Positions 25,380 to 34,798 are shown, counted from the stretch's first letter. The stretch is DNA of 64,000 bases from an uncultured Clostridia bacterium (GCA_934132775.1 CAKPAA010000001.1:85725-149724); one strand, 5' to 3'. The notes: generated by a model from the letters alone, not told the origin. Numbers and translations: made by a program.

Positions 25380-26561
25380 TTATTCATTTCTCAAAGCTTC
25401 TATTGGATTCAATGATGCAGCCTTGTTTGCTGGGAATAATCCAAATATTACACCAATTGAAACAGAAATCGTAAATGCTGCAATTATCCACTCTTTTGAA
25501 TATACAGGAGTTAATTGATCAATTGCACCAACTACATATTTAATAATCAACACTCCTAATATAATTCCTATAATTCCACCAATTACAGTAAGTAGCAAAG
25601 CTTCAAATAAAAATTGTATCATTATATCTTTCTTTTTGGCACCAATTGCTTTTCTAATGCCTATCTCACGAGTTCTTTCTGTTACAGACACAAACATTAT
25701 ATTCATAATTCCAATTCCACCAACTACTAACGAAATTGTTGCAACGCCACCTATTATAAGCATCATTATTCCTGTTATGCTGTCTAACATTGAAAGCATC
25801 GTCTCTTGTGTTATTATAAAATAACTATCTTTATCCTTAAAAATTCCATACAGATATTTTTCAACTGCTTGTGTTGCAAGGTCTATAACATCAGGCGAAG
25901 TTGCACTTGCCAAAAACATTGTAACAGTGCTTACCTTCAATGTTCTCTGCGCAACATTTACTGGTAACACAACAATATCATCATCAGTTCCATCAGCATT
26001 ATTCATAGTAGACTTTAACACACCTATTATCGTAAATTCTATTCCATCAACTTTAATGCTACCACCAAGCGCAGCTTTAACATCATCACCATATAACTTT
26101 TTAGCAACTGCACTACCTAATATCGCAACTTTATTTGAGTTATCTATATCTGTTTGAGATAAGTTTCTTCCATAACGCAAAGTCAAATTATCTAATTGCA
26201 AATATGTCTCGTTACCACCAACAATTTGTGTATTTTTATTTTCTCCATTTGCTCTAACTTGTGCCCATTTTGTTATAAAAGGAGTAATGGTATCAATATA
26301 AGCAGAACTGTCAGCAAATTTTTGCAAATCATCTAACTTTATTGAATTTCTTGCTGACGTATCTAGAATCATTGCAGTTACAACATTCGAGCCTAATCCC
26401 TCTATCATACTAGAAACAGTATTCATACAACTTTGTGCAAAACCAACAGCTGCAATAACCGCCGCAACGCCTATTATAACGCCAAGCATTGTTAATGCAG
26501 AACGCACTTTATTGTTCCAGACACTTTTCATAGCCATTTTAAAAGCCATCAATATACTCAT
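25380..26561 (-). CDS. MacB-type ABC transporter permease (FtsX family)
   Basis: A 393-residue protein with one N-terminal helix (about 20-43, in LTMLGVIIGVAAVIA). A periplasm-type MacB_PCD domain (about 45-240) follows. Three C-terminal FtsX helices have GGIGIMNIMFVSVTERTREIGIRKAIGA and FPANKAASLNPIEALRNE. In the known tripartite-like systems it works mechanically with the ATPase and an adaptor to expel peptides or toxins. Three nucleotides separate it from the ATPase gene. The substrate cannot be deduced. Confidence 0.93.
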   Translation of the reverse strand: MSILMAFKMAMKSVWNNKVRSALTMLGVIIGVAAVIAAVGFAQSCMNTVSSMIEGLGSNVVTAMILDTSARNSIKLDDLQKFADSSAYIDTITPFITKWAQVRANGENKNTQIVGGNETYLQLDNLTLRYGRNLSQTDIDNSNKVAILGSAVAKKLYGDDVKAALGGSIKVDGIEFTIIGVLKSTMNNADGTDDDIVVLPVNVAQRTLKVSTVTMFLASATSPDVIDLATQAVEKYLYGIFKDKDSYFIITQETMLSMLDSITGIMMLIIGGVATISLVVGGIGIMNIMFVSVTERTREIGIRKAIGAKKKDIMIQFLFEALLLTVIGGIIGIILGVLIIKYVVGAIDQLTPVYSKEWIIAAFTISVSIGVIFGLFPANKAASLNPIEALRNE

Positions 26562-26564
26562 ATT

Positions 26565-27245
26565 CTAATCCTCTTTTCTTGCCTCTTCATATATTTTTCC
26601 ATCTTGTATTCTAACCATTCTACTTGCTCGCTTTGCCACATCTGAGTCGTGAGTAATTAAAATAATTGTGTTACCTTTTTTATGTAGCTCTTTAAATATT
26701 TGCATTACCTCTTTGCCAGCTTTTGAATCAAGATTTCCAGTCGGCTCATCAGCAAGAATTATTGGTGGATTTGTAATCAAAGCCCTGGCAATTGCAACCC
26801 TTTGTTGTTGACCACCCGAAAGTTCCGTTGGAGTATGATGAAGTCTCTCTCCAAGCCCAACACTTTCCAAAGCTTTTTTAGCTCTTTCTCTTCTCTCTCT
26901 TGCAGGAACATTCAAATAAATAAGTGGCAATTCAACATTTTCAATAGCAGTAAGCTTTTGAATCAAATTAAATCCCTGAAATACAAATCCAATTTTATTA
27001 TTTCTTATGTATGCAAGCTCATCATCGTTTTTCTTACTAACGTCTTCACCATCTAATATATACTTACCACTAGTCGGAACATCAAGGCAACCAAGCATAT
27101 TCATCAAAGTTGACTTGCCTGAACCTGATGGCCCAATTATTGATAAAAATTCGTGTTCAGCCACGTGTAAAGAAACATCATCTAAGGCATAAACCTTATT
27201 TTCTCCAAGTTGATATATTTTAAAAATATGCTCTAATTTTATCAT
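26565..27245 (-). CDS. MacB/LolD-type ABC transporter ATPase
   Basis: A 226-residue nucleotide-binding subunit. It has Walker A GPSGSGKST, Q-loop FQGFNLI, signature LSGGQQQRVAIARAL, Walker B IILADEPTGNLD and the H-loop ITHD. LDVPTSGKYILDGEDV is typical of the MacB/LolD subfamily. ATG follows GAGAGGTA. It is central in the adaptor-ATPase-permease operon. Confidence 0.96.
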   Translation of the reverse strand: MIKLEHIFKIYQLGENKVYALDDVSLHVAEHEFLSIIGPSGSGKSTLMNMLGCLDVPTSGKYILDGEDVSKKNDDELAYIRNNKIGFVFQGFNLIQKLTAIENVELPLIYLNVPARERRERAKKALESVGLGERLHHTPTELSGGQQQRVAIARALITNPPIILADEPTGNLDSKAGKEVMQIFKELHKKGNTIILITHDSDVAKRASRMVRIQDGKIYEEARKED

Positions 27246-27258
27246 TACCTCTCACTCC

Positions 27259-28812
27259 TTAATTGGCACGCATTTGCATCATACTAGAAGTTGATGGCAT
27301 ATAAATTGAACTTGTTTCAGGTATAATAACTTTTTCTCCTTCATTAAGTCCTGAAAGCACTTCCATATAAGTTGTATCCGTTGCACCTGTCTTAATTTCT
27401 TTTGTAGTAACTACATCTGAACCTTTTTCATCTTTTTCAAGCACTTGAACATATGAAATGCCATTTTCCTTAGTAATAGCGTCTATTGGCACTGTTAAAA
27501 CATCTTCAATATCGCTAACAACAATATCTGCATTCGCATTCATAGATATTCTAACATCATCTCTGCCATTAAATTCTATTGTTACATAGTAGTCTGTAAT
27601 TCCCGCAGTTGTAACACCTTCAAGAGGTATTATAGATATTCTTCCTTCTATCGGAGTTGCTTCTGTTTCTGGAATTGCGTCAACACTTATAAATACTTTT
27701 TGATCTTTATTAAGTTTCGCAACATCTAGCTCATCAACTGGTATCTTAAATTCCATAACGCTTCTATCTGAAACACTTGTTAATAGAGAACCAGCCGCAA
27801 CTAAATCTCCAACTTTATATGGCATAGAAGTTATAATGCCATCAATTTCAGAAACAATTTCATAATTGTCTAATTGGTCTTTTGTTAAAGCCAATTGATT
27901 ATATTGATTTTGTAGAGTTAAAGATATGTTCTTTAAATTAGTTGACAAATCAACATTTTCAAGTCTAGCAATTGCTTCGCCATCTCTAACATAAGAGCCA
28001 TTATTAACATATACTTCTGCAACAGTTCCCATAGTTTGAGCTCTTACAGTATTCTTCTTTACCAAAGAAAATTGTGACTGATTAACACTAGTTATAGCAA
28101 CCGCACCATTGTTTACTTCGGCTTTGGCAGAAATTCCATCCAAAGAATAACCCGTTGTTTGCACTTCAATTGTAACCTCAACAACTTGCGAATTTCCAGA
28201 AATAACTTTTCTCATATCACTAACTTTTGTAACTGTTCCTGGTAAAGTTGAATAGCTACTTAAAATTGTGACAATTGCTGAGTTTCCAACATTTATCAAA
28301 GCATTTTGATTATACACAAATTGTAATGTAACTTCATAGTTAGACTCTTTAACAATATCACAAACAGGTGTAGCATTAGTGATATAATCTCCTTTTGCAA
28401 TAGTTAATCCATTTATATATCCCGTGGCATTAGCTGTTATTTTTAAATCAGAAATTTGTTTTTCTGCTGTATTCTTTGAAAGCTTAGCTTGTTCTATTGC
28501 AATCATTTGAGATTTAATACTATTATCATAAGTGCTAGAATCAAGCTTCATAATCACATCGCCAGCTTTTACTTCATCGCCCTCATTAAAGAATATATCT
28601 GTTATCTCAGCAGAAATTTTAGAATACTCTTTTCTAGACTTCTTAGCTCCAATTGTTCCACTGCCAGAAACAACAGTTTTAATATTACCTTTCTTCACTT
28701 CATATGTACGATATTCTTTTGGCTTTGCACTACTTAAAGCATAAACTCCAACAATTAAAGCAACTACAAGAATTCCTATAATTATTTTTATTGTTTTTTT
28801 CTTATTCTTCAT
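27259..28812 (-). CDS. HlyD/MacA-like membrane fusion (adaptor) protein
   Basis: A 517-residue protein with an N-terminal membrane anchor (about 8-25), a first biotinyl/lipoyl-like half (FNEGDEVKAGDVIMKLDSS), a second hairpin half (VNNGSYVRDGEAIARLE), and beta-barrel and C-terminal domains ending in EGEKVIIPE. Two lipoyl-like units make it longer than typical Gram-positive MacA homologues of about 400 residues. The true start is the ATG 9 nt after AGGAAG; a TTG at 28836 would add eight residues. First gene of the exporter operon. Confidence 0.87.
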   Translation of the reverse strand: MKNKKKTIKIIIGILVVALIVGVYALSSAKPKEYRTYEVKKGNIKTVVSGSGTIGAKKSRKEYSKISAEITDIFFNEGDEVKAGDVIMKLDSSTYDNSIKSQMIAIEQAKLSKNTAEKQISDLKITANATGYINGLTIAKGDYITNATPVCDIVKESNYEVTLQFVYNQNALINVGNSAIVTILSSYSTLPGTVTKVSDMRKVISGNSQVVEVTIEVQTTGYSLDGISAKAEVNNGAVAITSVNQSQFSLVKKNTVRAQTMGTVAEVYVNNGSYVRDGEAIARLENVDLSTNLKNISLTLQNQYNQLALTKDQLDNYEIVSEIDGIITSMPYKVGDLVAAGSLLTSVSDRSVMEFKIPVDELDVAKLNKDQKVFISVDAIPETEATPIEGRISIIPLEGVTTAGITDYYVTIEFNGRDDVRISMNANADIVVSDIEDVLTVPIDAITKENGISYVQVLEKDEKGSDVVTTKEIKTGATDTTYMEVLSGLNEGEKVIIPETSSIYMPSTSSMMQMRAN

Positions 28813-28982
28813 TTTATCAAACTTCCTTTCTTTCAAGATGCAAGTTTTGAGACAAACACCATGTAATCGATTTCAAACTTTATTTATCAAAACTTTATAA
28901 TGATAATGAAGTATTATATATTTTTTTGCACATTATTCAAACACTTTTATGAAATATTTTTCATATTTTGAGAAACAAAAAA

Positions 28983-29492
28983 CTACCTATGTCCAAAATA
29001 CTTACGAACTAATGAACTATTAGAGTAATCAATATTTCCGGTCACATCTCCGATAACTTCAATAAATTCAGGTATAACATATTTCTGTTTTTCGTCCTTT
29101 AATTCTATTTCAAGAATTGCAGTTTGATGCCAAAAAGGATAGATATCAATTTCATATTTAAGATTATTCATAGAAATAATATATCTTGTTTTATATAAAG
29201 TTTTTCTGCTTCTGTTTCTAACTAAATAGCCATTATACTCACCTTTCGATATCTCTTTTTCAAGCTCAATTCTAGTCATATCCGTAAGACTTTTTTTTGA
29301 TGTATGATAAAACTTTGTGCAACCATTTATAGTCATCTTTCTAACCCTATTACCATATCCATTCTTTACCCTTCCCAAATAAGTTTGAGAAATCTTAGCA
29401 ATTTTACAATTAGTATTTTCCCTAATCCACTTTAAATCAGGCATTTTTATTAAAAATTTCTTTTCAATTTCAAGTGGCATTTCTTTTTTCAT
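28983..29492 (-). CDS. CYTH-domain protein (triphosphate tunnel metalloenzyme superfamily)
   Basis: A 169-residue protein starting with the EIEKKFLI signature (ExExK-type) of CYTH proteins. Conserved charged strands TRIELEKEIS, TRYIISMNNLKYEIDIYP and ILEIELKDE form the tunnel. Bacterial members hydrolyse tripolyphosphate or act as class IV adenylate cyclases; the reaction here is undecided. ATG follows a run of five Gs (GGGGGAATATTT). Single gene between the exporter operon and the carbohydrate-binding protein. Confidence 0.8.
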   Translation of the reverse strand: MKKEMPLEIEKKFLIKMPDLKWIRENTNCKIAKISQTYLGRVKNGYGNRVRKMTINGCTKFYHTSKKSLTDMTRIELEKEISKGEYNGYLVRNRSRKTLYKTRYIISMNNLKYEIDIYPFWHQTAILEIELKDEKQKYVIPEFIEVIGDVTGNIDYSNSSLVRKYFGHR

Positions 29493-29597
29493 AAATATTC
29501 CCCCAATATCTAAAATTTAATAGCGTTCTAATATATTTTTTTAACTCACATAACTATAAAAATAAAACAGCTAAAAACTTATATAACAGTCTTCAAC

Positions 29598-29635
29598 AAA
29601 AAATGTTAGCCAGCCTTATAAAATAAGACTGGCTA
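29598..29635 (-). terminator. Terminator of the carbohydrate-binding protein gene
   Basis: On the minus strand TAGCCAGTCTTA pairs with TAAGGCTGGCTA (12 bp, one G-U), then ACATTTTTTG. Confidence 0.88.
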
Positions 29636-29645
29636 TACATATAAA

Positions 29646-30053
29646 TTATTTTACTTTCTTAGTTACAGTTTTTGCAGTCTTTGATTTTGTTATTGTATTG
29701 CAAGAAGTAGAAACCCTTTTAGAAGTTTCCTTCTTTGCTGTCGCTGCTGTTGTCTTAGGCACTTTATTCTTAATTTCTATAAAACTGTAAGCACTTTTTT
29801 GAGATGGTGTAAAACAATAATCATTGCCATAATTATTGTCCCAGTAGCCATCAGCATTTCTAAAACAGAAATTAAGCTCAGAATTAGCTGGTAATGTAAT
29901 TTCAGCTTTACAACCAGATTTTAATTTTCTCATTTTGCATTCTGATACATTTTTCCAATTTTCATAGCCATAATGTAAGAAAACATTATCAGTATCTGCA
30001 AGCATTCCATTATATTTAATTTCAAAAGTTTGTCCTTCAATATTTTTAGCCAT
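29646..30053 (-). CDS. Carbohydrate-binding domain (CBM25-like) protein with basic tail
   Basis: A 135-residue protein without a signal peptide. Residues 1-95 match a starch/glycogen-binding module: VFLHYGYENWKNV, LPANSELNFCFRNADG and YWDNNYGNDY with the ligand-stacking tryptophans. Residues 96-135 are a Lys/Thr/Ala-rich tail resembling histone-H1-like tails. A cytosolic glycogen-binding role is plausible since glgA is in the window, but this is inference. Met at 30053 follows AAAGGAG at 10-nt spacing; the ATG at 30062 is too close to the site. Confidence 0.7.
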   Translation of the reverse strand: MAKNIEGQTFEIKYNGMLADTDNVFLHYGYENWKNVSECKMRKLKSGCKAEITLPANSELNFCFRNADGYWDNNYGNDYCFTPSQKSAYSFIEIKNKVPKTTAATAKKETSKRVSTSCNTITKSKTAKTVTKKVK

Positions 30054-30137
30054 CCTCACCATTCTCCTTTACCAAATTTATCTTTAAATATAATATATTA
30101 TTATTTTTAATATTGCAATATTTTTTTAAATTTTTCC

Positions 30138-30166
30138 TTGCCAAATTACTTCTTTTATGCTAAACT
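30138..30166 (+). promoter_or_regulatory. Predicted sigma-A promoter of tRNA-Trp
   Basis: TTGCCA (30138-30143), a 17-nt spacer and TAAACT (30161-30166) lie 19 bp before the tRNA. Confidence 0.65.
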
Positions 30167-30185
30167 AAAAAAGCAGTGCAGTTAT

Positions 30186-30259
30186 AGGGGTGTAGTTCAT
30201 CGGTAGAATAAGAGTCTCCAAAACTCCAGAGGAGGGTTCGATTCCTTCCACCCCTGCCA
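30186..30259 (+). tRNA. tRNA-Trp (anticodon CCA)
   Basis: A 74-nt tRNA. The acceptor AGGGGTG pairs perfectly with CACCCCT, then discriminator G and an encoded CCA. The anticodon loop CTCCAAA gives CCA. The T loop is TTCGATT. The first anticodon-stem pair is an A-C mismatch (AGAGT/ACTCC). Solitary gene with its own promoter and terminator. Confidence 0.97.
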
Positions 30260-30300
30260 AAAAAGCTATTTTGAAGATTTGCTTCAAAATAGCTTTTTTA
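30260..30300 (+). terminator. Terminator of tRNA-Trp
   Basis: A perfect stem, AAAAGCTATTTTGAAG with CTTCAAAATAGCTTTT, followed by T residues. It shares its arm with the tRNA-Leu terminator. Confidence 0.92.
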
Positions 30301-30422
30301 ATTTATACGGAAAATTTTCATCTTTCTTGTACCATAAGAAATTACTTTTTAATCAATTATCTTGTGTATTATTTTTAATTACGACATGCGCCGTATCCAG
30401 CTGCAACCTAATCTTTTATATA

Positions 30423-31496
30423 TTATATGAACTCTCTCCAAACAACATTTGCAAAGTCTAAGCCTTTATCAGTAAGCATAAACCTTCCATTCCTTATTTG
30501 TACTAATTTTTGCTTTTCGAGCTTGCTTATCTCATTCTTAAATTTTTCCTCAAAATCAGTTAAAAACTTTTTGTTAAATTCTAATATACCAAGCCCTTCT
30601 ATAAGCCTCAATTTGAGTATAATATATTCTCTTAATTTTTCTTCTGATGATTGCACTTCTTCAACTATTCTTTGTGAAAATTCTTTATTTACAAGTTCAT
30701 TATACTTATCAATATTACTTTCATTAGTATACCTAACTCCATCTATGTATGAACTTGCTCCTGCGCCAATTCCTGCATAATCTTCTTGATTCCAATAAAC
30801 CAAATTATGCTTTGACTCGTAACCTTTCTTAGCAAAATTAGAAATCTCATAATGTTCATATCCATTGGCTTTTAACTTATCTTTTACATAGTAATACATC
30901 TTTCTCTCATCTTCATCGTTAGGCAAATTTTTAAAAATATCATTATGCAAAATTAAAGAATAGCAAGAAATATGTTCTGGATTTATTGAAATCAAGTAAT
31001 CAACACTTTCTTTTAAATCCTCTAAGGTTTGATTTGGAAGCCCAAACATTAAATCAACATTCACATTAGTAAAACCTGCGTTGCGAATCAATCCATATGC
31101 CTTCTTAAAATCTTCAAAGCTATGTGCTCTCCCTATCTCTTTTAATATGTTATCGTTCGTAGTTTGAAGCCCTATGCTTACTCTATTTACTCCAGCTTTT
31201 CGGTAAGTCTCCAACTTTTCAATAGTAACAGTGCACGGATTCATTTCAATTGTCACTTCATTAGCAGAAGGTAGCATACTTAGTAGCCTAACTATGTAAC
31301 TACTATCTATAAAAGAAGGTGTTCCTCCTCCTATATAAATAGTTTCAAGTTTATTAAAAGAATAGCTTTCTATTTCTTTATACAAAGCTTTCATATACTT
31401 ATCTATTTTTTCACTCTTATTATCAAAAGAATTAAAATCGCAATATAAACATTTCTTTTTGCAAAAAGGTATATGCACATAAAGTGATGTCATCAT
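30423..31496 (-). CDS. hemW: Heme chaperone HemW (oxygen-independent coproporphyrinogen oxidase-like)
   Basis: A 357-residue radical-SAM protein. Its N-terminal motif YVHIPFCKKKCLYCDFNS has CxxxCxxC; IYIGGGTPSF, VSIGLQTTN and LMFGLPNQT follow, and the C-terminal HemN domain ends the protein. The fourth cysteine of true HemN (CxxxCxxCxC) is replaced by Phe, as in HemW, which inserts heme into target proteins. The start ATG overlaps the whiA stop codon (ATGA). It is the last gene of the prmC-whiA-hemW unit. Confidence 0.88.
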   Translation of the reverse strand: MMTSLYVHIPFCKKKCLYCDFNSFDNKSEKIDKYMKALYKEIESYSFNKLETIYIGGGTPSFIDSSYIVRLLSMLPSANEVTIEMNPCTVTIEKLETYRKAGVNRVSIGLQTTNDNILKEIGRAHSFEDFKKAYGLIRNAGFTNVNVDLMFGLPNQTLEDLKESVDYLISINPEHISCYSLILHNDIFKNLPNDEDERKMYYYVKDKLKANGYEHYEISNFAKKGYESKHNLVYWNQEDYAGIGAGASSYIDGVRYTNESNIDKYNELVNKEFSQRIVEEVQSSEEKLREYIILKLRLIEGLGILEFNKKFLTDFEEKFKNEISKLEKQKLVQIRNGRFMLTDKGLDFANVVWREFI

Positions 31497-32431
31497 TTAG
31501 CCTTCACCCCATTTGCAATTTCTTTAATTTTCTTAAACCTATGACTTACCCCAGACCTACTAAGTTTAACTTCAAGCATATCACCTATTTTATCTAAACT
31601 GGCTTCTGGATATTTAATTCTCAAATTTGCAATTTGCTTCAAATTATCAGGCAATTTGTGAAAGAGTTTTGCATTTTTTATAATCATAATATCTTTCAGC
31701 TGCTCAGATGCAGCAACTGCAATCTTATCCATATTAGCAACTTCACAGTTTATTTTTCTGTTCATATTATTTCTATATTCTTTTTCGACCTTTGTTTGCT
31801 CAAAAGAAATAATTCCTTTATTTGAGCCTATAATCTTCAAGAAATCAGATATCGTATTAGAATCTTTTATATACAAAACAAAAGCCTTTTTTCTCTTCAT
31901 AACTTTAACAGAAATGCCAAGCTTAACTAAAATACTATTTATAAAATTTGCGTTCTGCTCATTTGTAATAACTAGCTCCAAATGATTACCAGCAGACGGT
32001 TCACTAATAGAGCCACTCCCTAAAAACACGCCACGCAAAAAAGATTTCATACAACATTCCTTTTCTTTTATCTTTCCACCGTCATCTATTACAATTTGCA
32101 AATTAACGTCAATATTAACTAACGTATTTTTAAATATCTTTTCTAAATCGTCATTATTTGAAACGACAAGCTCATAAAGTTGCTCTTTTCCAAGTTCCTC
32201 TTTTTCAATATTCGTAATAGGAGTTACATCATATAGTTTTTTAAACGCATTATACACTCTTCTAATTGCAAAAGGATTTATAGTAGTCATTTTAAGCACA
32301 AACTTATCATTTTCTTTTACAATATTGCAATTAGTTATTAAATATCCTGCAAGTTCCGCAAGCTTACAACATTCATTATTATGATTACTAACTCTACTAA
32401 GTTCTTCTTTTACTTCTGATGAGAAAGACAA
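31493..32431 (-). CDS. whiA: DNA-binding protein WhiA
   Basis: A 312-residue protein with an N-terminal LAGLIDADG homing-endonuclease-like fold (LAELAGYLITNCNI, FLRGVFLGSGSISEP) and a C-terminal helix-turn-helix (LRIKYPEASLDKIGDMLEVKLSRSGVSHR, recognised by SRSGVSHRFKK). WhiA regulates division and chromosome organisation in Firmicutes. The start is a TTG preceded by GGGTGAG. WhiA is usually next to rapZ and yvcK; here it sits between prmC and hemW instead. Confidence 0.93.
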   Translation of the reverse strand: MSFSSEVKEELSRVSNHNNECCKLAELAGYLITNCNIVKENDKFVLKMTTINPFAIRRVYNAFKKLYDVTPITNIEKEELGKEQLYELVVSNNDDLEKIFKNTLVNIDVNLQIVIDDGGKIKEKECCMKSFLRGVFLGSGSISEPSAGNHLELVITNEQNANFINSILVKLGISVKVMKRKKAFVLYIKDSNTISDFLKIIGSNKGIISFEQTKVEKEYRNNMNRKINCEVANMDKIAVAASEQLKDIMIIKNAKLFHKLPDNLKQIANLRIKYPEASLDKIGDMLEVKLSRSGVSHRFKKIKEIANGVKAK

Positions 32432-32437
32432 AATAAC

Positions 32438-33253
32438 TCACCCTTTCTTAGCATAAACTACCCTATCATTTTCGCTCAAATCTTTTATTACTCTAATATC
32501 ACAAAAATTATTTTCTTTCAAAATATTTTCAACGTCTATTGCTTCATCAAACCCAATTTCAAAAAGAAGTATACCGTCATCATTTAGATGCTTAACAACC
32601 TCACTAGCAATTTTAGCATAAAAGTCAAGCCCTGTAACTCCACCATCCAGTGCATTTTGTGGCTCACACTTAACCTCTTTTTGCAAAGATTTCATATCAG
32701 TGGTTTTGATATATGGCGGATTTGAAACTATCATATCATACATTTCAGGAACATTATCAAATAAATTAGATTCAATAAAATTAACTTTTACTCCATTATT
32801 TTCTGCATTTTTTCTTGCAACTTCTAGCGCGCTTGCTGAAATATCAACAGCATCAACAGATGAGTTTTCAATGTATTTAGCAAGACTTATAGCAATGCAT
32901 CCACTCCCAGTGCACATATCTAAAATTTTCTTTTTACCTTGCTTTACAGCCTCTAACACGAGAATTTCCGTATCTTCTCTTGGGATTAACACATTCTTAT
33001 TCACAAGAAATTTAAGTTTCATAAACTCTTTATATCCCGCTATATATGCATATGGTTCTCCACTAATTCTTCTATCTAGATACTCCTTAAAAAGATTACA
33101 TTGTTCACCTGAACATAAGTCGTACTTAATAAGTTCACTAGCATCTATTCCCATACTAAGAGCTAATAATAATCGTGCCTCTCTTGAATCAATACCGCTT
33201 TCTTCTAATAGGTTCCTACCATATTTCAAAACATCTTTAATTTTTTTTACCAT
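32438..33253 (-). CDS. prmC: Release-factor glutamine methyltransferase PrmC
   Basis: A 271-residue enzyme that methylates the GGQ glutamine of RF1 and RF2. The N-terminal helical domain holds REARLLLALSMG. The SAM-binding ILDMCTGSGCIAISLA and substrate-binding SNPPYIKT (NPPY) motifs are clear. Its start overlaps the DUF1385 gene by 7 bp, implying coupling. prfA is not adjacent. Belongs to the rpmE-DUF1385-prmC cluster common in Clostridia. Confidence 0.95.
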   Translation of the reverse strand: MVKKIKDVLKYGRNLLEESGIDSREARLLLALSMGIDASELIKYDLCSGEQCNLFKEYLDRRISGEPYAYIAGYKEFMKLKFLVNKNVLIPREDTEILVLEAVKQGKKKILDMCTGSGCIAISLAKYIENSSVDAVDISASALEVARKNAENNGVKVNFIESNLFDNVPEMYDMIVSNPPYIKTTDMKSLQKEVKCEPQNALDGGVTGLDFYAKIASEVVKHLNDDGILLFEIGFDEAIDVENILKENNFCDIRVIKDLSENDRVVYAKKG

Positions 33254-34350
33254 AAATCGTCTTCCTCATTTTCAGGTATAACAGCCTTTAAAGAAGCAAT
33301 TGCAACTTCTATTTGAGAATCGTCAGGTTCTCTTGTTGTAAGTCTTTGAAGCCATTTGCCAGGCTCATTAAGCCAAGTAATCCATTTACTCTTACTTCTT
33401 CCAGCAAACTTAATTATCTCATAAGAAATTCCGGCAACAAGTGGCAAAAATAAAAGCCTTAATCCAATATTTATAAATGGATTTTTATGCACTCCAATTA
33501 TTGAAAACACGATAATGCTTATTATAATAACAAAAAGTAAAAAACTCGTTCCACATCTAGGATGGAATCTTGAATATTTTTTTACATTTTCAACCGTCAA
33601 CTCTTCGCCGTTTTCATAGCAAAAAATACTTTTATGCTCAGCACCGTGATACTCAAAAACTCTTCTCATATCTTTCATCTGTGAGACCGCAAAAAGATAA
33701 CCAAGAAAAATAGCTATTTTAACGATACTTTCAACAAAATTATACAAAATTACATTTTCTTCTTTGTTAGGCACAACAAAATTTGAAACAACATTTGGAA
33801 GCACAATAAAAAGGCCAACACTAATTAGTAGAGAAACCAAAACAGATACATATATTGCCCAGTCTGGCATAGCACTATCTGGCTTTTCGACTTCACTTGA
33901 AGAAACAACATTCTTGTTAATTTGCTTAGTGTCGCTACCATTCTTATTAGTTGCAATTTCATTTTCTCGTGTTTCTACATTTGTTTCAGACTTTTCATTA
34001 GCCACTTGTTCATCTCTACTGTTGACATTCTCGCTATTTATATTGGCATTTTCAACATCTTTATTACTTCTTTGTTGCTTTACATTCTTCTCTTTTTCTT
34101 CCTCATCCTCAAAAAATTTAGCCGAAAAAGTCAAAGCCTTAACACCAATAATCATAGAACTAAAAAAAGCAATAACACCTCTTACCAAGGGAATCTTACC
34201 CCAAAAGCCTTTTGACTTAACGTCTTGTTCGTCAATAACAATATCTCCATCAGATTTTCTAACAGCAACTGCAATTTTGTGTGGTCCACGCATCATAACG
34301 CCTTCAATTACAGCCTGTCCGCCAATTGATGTCATCTTCTTTTTACCCAT
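33247..34350 (-). CDS. DUF1385 (YqhQ-type) membrane protein
   Basis: A 367-residue protein starting SIGGQAVIEGVMMRGP, the family hallmark. Membrane helices lie at about 60-80, 175-200, 220-240, 275-295 and 300-320. FRVFEYHGAEHKSIFCYE-like (here VFEYHGAEHKSIFCYE) and HPRCGTSFLLFV follow. Between residues 90 and 165 there is an Asn/Glu/Lys-rich low-complexity insert (hydrophilic, repeats of NVN/NEN type) longer than in most homologues. YqhQ is a membrane partner of HflX/ribosome biology in some species, but function here is unknown. ATG follows AGGGAGGAT. Confidence 0.88.
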   Translation of the reverse strand: MGKKKMTSIGGQAVIEGVMMRGPHKIAVAVRKSDGDIVIDEQDVKSKGFWGKIPLVRGVIAFFSSMIIGVKALTFSAKFFEDEEEKEKNVKQQRSNKDVENANINSENVNSRDEQVANEKSETNVETRENEIATNKNGSDTKQINKNVVSSSEVEKPDSAMPDWAIYVSVLVSLLISVGLFIVLPNVVSNFVVPNKEENVILYNFVESIVKIAIFLGYLFAVSQMKDMRRVFEYHGAEHKSIFCYENGEELTVENVKKYSRFHPRCGTSFLLFVIIISIIVFSIIGVHKNPFINIGLRLLFLPLVAGISYEIIKFAGRSKSKWITWLNEPGKWLQRLTTREPDDSQIEVAIASLKAVIPENEEDDLW

Positions 34351-34401
34351 AAAATAATCCTCCCTTTCTTATTTTATTATTAAATCTCAAATATTTCAAA
34401 T

Positions 34402-34430
34402 TAAAAAAGCAGGTTTTTTAAATAACCTGC
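34402..34430 (-). terminator. Rho-independent terminator after rpmE
   Basis: On the minus strand GCAGGTT pairs with AACCTGC, directly followed by six T residues. Confidence 0.9.
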
Positions 34431-34449
34431 CCCATTACATAATCTAAAA

Positions 34450-34653
34450 TTAGTCCTTAATACCGTATTTCTTCTTGAATTGTTCAACTCTACCACCTGT
34501 TGCTTTGCTCTTTTGGTTACCTGTGTAGAATGGATGACATTTTGAACAAGTTTCAACTGACATACTTTCCTTTGTAGAACCAACTTTTATAACGTTACCA
34601 CAACCACATTTAATTGTAGCTTCTTTGTATTCTGGATGTATTCCTGCTTTCAT
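34450..34653 (-). CDS. rpmE: 50S ribosomal protein L31 (zinc-binding form)
   Basis: A 67-residue ribosomal protein. Cysteines at 16, 18, 36 and 39 (KCGCGN, CSKCHPFYTG) form the zinc site of the C+ type, and the RVEQFKKKYG ending is typical. ATG follows AGAGGTGAAAATAA. In Clostridia rpmE commonly follows rho directly. Here a compositionally foreign gene sits between them. Confidence 0.98.
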   Translation of the reverse strand: MKAGIHPEYKEATIKCGCGNVIKVGSTKESMSVETCSKCHPFYTGNQKSKATGGRVEQFKKKYGIKD

Positions 34654-34798
34654 TTATTTTCACCTCTCTTTTGAATAATCATCTATATTAAAATTTATTA
34701 ACTAACTCCACGTTAATAACTCACGCTTACATATGATAACATATTTCACTCTAATTTGCAACACCTATTTAAAATTTTGTAATTACGCACAAATATAC

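Noticed and set aside
33764..34357. 197-residue plus-strand ORF antisense to the DUF1385 gene
   Set aside because: Shadow caused by the low-complexity Asn/Glu/Lys insert; no start site.
34401..34583. 60-residue minus-strand ORF overlapping rpmE
   Set aside because: Out-of-frame shadow of rpmE that also covers its terminator.
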